DNA of 64,000 nucleotides, taken from the NCBI GenBank assembly GCA_013822685.1, contig PNKV01000014.1, positions 1 to 64,000 of the forward strand, read 5' to 3'. The position numbers and the translations under genes were made by a program. This stretch comes from Leptothrix sp. (in: b-proteobacteria) (GTDB taxonomy: Bacteria; Pseudomonadota; Gammaproteobacteria; Burkholderiales; Burkholderiaceae_C). Below are positions 63,555 to 64,000 of this stretch, piece after piece (the first letter of the stretch is position 1; each line of letters opens with the position of its first letter). The notes beneath the pieces were generated by a model. That model saw only the letters and a program-made list of their open reading frames with translations, had not been told where the DNA came from and ran no database searches.

Positions 63555-64000
63555 TCAATTCAGGGATTCGAGGTCGAGGTCGCTCATCGCCGCGCTAACG
63601 CACAAGCGGATGGGCTGGCCTTCGCCATCGATGCGGGCGCCGGAGGTCAGGTCGCGCACGCTGCCACTGCGCAAGCGGCAGGTGCATTCGTGGCAAATGC
63701 CTTGGCGGCAGCCGTGTTTCAAGGTCAATCCAGCGGCTTCGCCCGCGATCAGGATGGTCTGGTCGCCGGCGGCGGAGAAGCTGCGGGTCTGGTGGGCCCG
63801 CTCCATCTGCACGGTGTGCACCGCGTGGGTGTCACCGCTGGGCTTGGCGGGCGCGAAGGCTTCCAGGTGCAATTGCGCGCCAATGCCGGCGTCCAGCCAC
63901 AACTGGCGGGCGGCGTCCATCAGCGGGGCCGGGCCGCAGCAATAAGCGGGCATCTGGCGCCATTGGGGCACGTTCTGTTCGAGCAGGGCAGTGTCGAGCA
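63555..64000 (-). CDS. Ferredoxin-type oxidoreductase, C-terminal part
   Basis: The frame is open to the right edge, so only the last 148 residues are seen. It contains the end of a flavodoxin-reductase NAD domain (YCCGPAPLMDAARQLWLDAG) and a C-terminal plant-type 2Fe-2S domain with cysteines in HGCRQGICHECTCRL and LCVS. This order (FNR then ferredoxin) fits a reductase that feeds electrons to the two desaturases directly downstream. The 24-base gap and same strand suggest one operon. Confidence 0.85.
   Translation of the reverse strand, partial: LDTALLEQNVPQWRQMPAYCCGPAPLMDAARQLWLDAGIGAQLHLEAFAPAKPSGDTHAVHTVQMERAHQTRSFSAAGDQTILIAGEAAGLTLKHGCRQGICHECTCRLRSGSVRDLTSGARIDGEGQPIRLCVSAAMSDLDLESLN

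Noticed and set aside
1..64000. CRISPR array, insertion sequence, prophage or defence island
   Set aside because: No regularly spaced repeats, transposase, integrase, phage structural genes or recognisable defence genes were seen on either strand.

Overview
The window is a chromosomal segment from a high-GC, motile, Gram-negative betaproteobacterium of the order Burkholderiales. This rests on the glyA-nrdR-pilin-riboflavin-nusB gene order, the FlhDC flagellar master regulator, a riboflavin gene whose cyclohydrolase half is degenerate, an AlgZ/AlgR-type pair, and PEP-CTERM sorted proteins. A Comamonadaceae/Aquabacterium-like member is my guess; the genus cannot be fixed from sequence reading alone. 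There is no prophage, insertion sequence, integrase, rRNA operon or CRISPR array. Most of the window is core genome.

Layout. 1-2.5 kb: the 5' end of a secreted PEP-CTERM-family gene, then murU (peptidoglycan recycling) overlapping a degenerate receiver protein and a GAF protein, then a cysteine-rich secreted protein. 2.6-11.2 kb: tRNA-Met, a large multi-PAS hybrid histidine kinase, htpG behind a heat-shock promoter, a DUF2726 protein, an acetyltransferase, and rplM-rpsI. 11.2-17.8 kb: argC, a coiled-coil membrane protein, bactofilin and erpA, convergent with anmK and an M23 endopeptidase, then tyrS; cell-wall recycling and morphogenesis genes are concentrated here. 18-22 kb is the main accessory stretch: a PEP-CTERM protein, a compositionally distinct OmpW-like outer membrane protein, and two tandem secreted paralogues that keep the PEP-CTERM protein's core but lack the sorting tail. 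22-31.4 kb: metabolic genes (a MobA-like transferase, pdxH, msrA, gcdH, a DUF218 protein, ubiD, a lytic transglycosylase) and a ZTP riboswitch controlling glyA, followed by nrdR. 31.4-38.4 kb: a complete minor-pilin operon read on the minus strand as fimT-pilV-pilW-pilX-pilY1-pilE. 38.5-44.8 kb: ribD-ribE-ribBX-ribH-nusB, then a Hanks-type kinase with a PEGA domain and a lipoprotein. 44.8-49.8 kb: Ppx/GppA, a ZIP transporter, a 0.5-kb structured intergenic repeat pair, an EamA transporter and a Rieske oxygenase. 50-56.7 kb: xseB-ispA-dxs (isoprenoids), argH, and an AlgZ/AlgR-type pair. 56.7-61 kb: cheZ-cheY, motB-motA and flhC-flhD. 61.2-64 kb: two tandem fatty-acid desaturases and the end of their probable ferredoxin reductase.

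The least explained structure is the pair of inverted, homologous, multi-stem elements at about 47.19-47.72 kb. Their stems differ in sequence but keep base pairing, which suggests a conserved structure. The second is the secreted family at 1-80, 18019-18846, 20287-20988 and 21321-22001. Its members share a protein core. One carries a visible PEP-CTERM tail, two lack it, and the tail of the fourth lies outside the window. GC-rich inverted repeats precede the three complete members. Start sites were moved inward from the longest reading frame wherever a ribosome-binding site or family length supported it. The many long antisense open frames are high-GC shadows and are not annotated.
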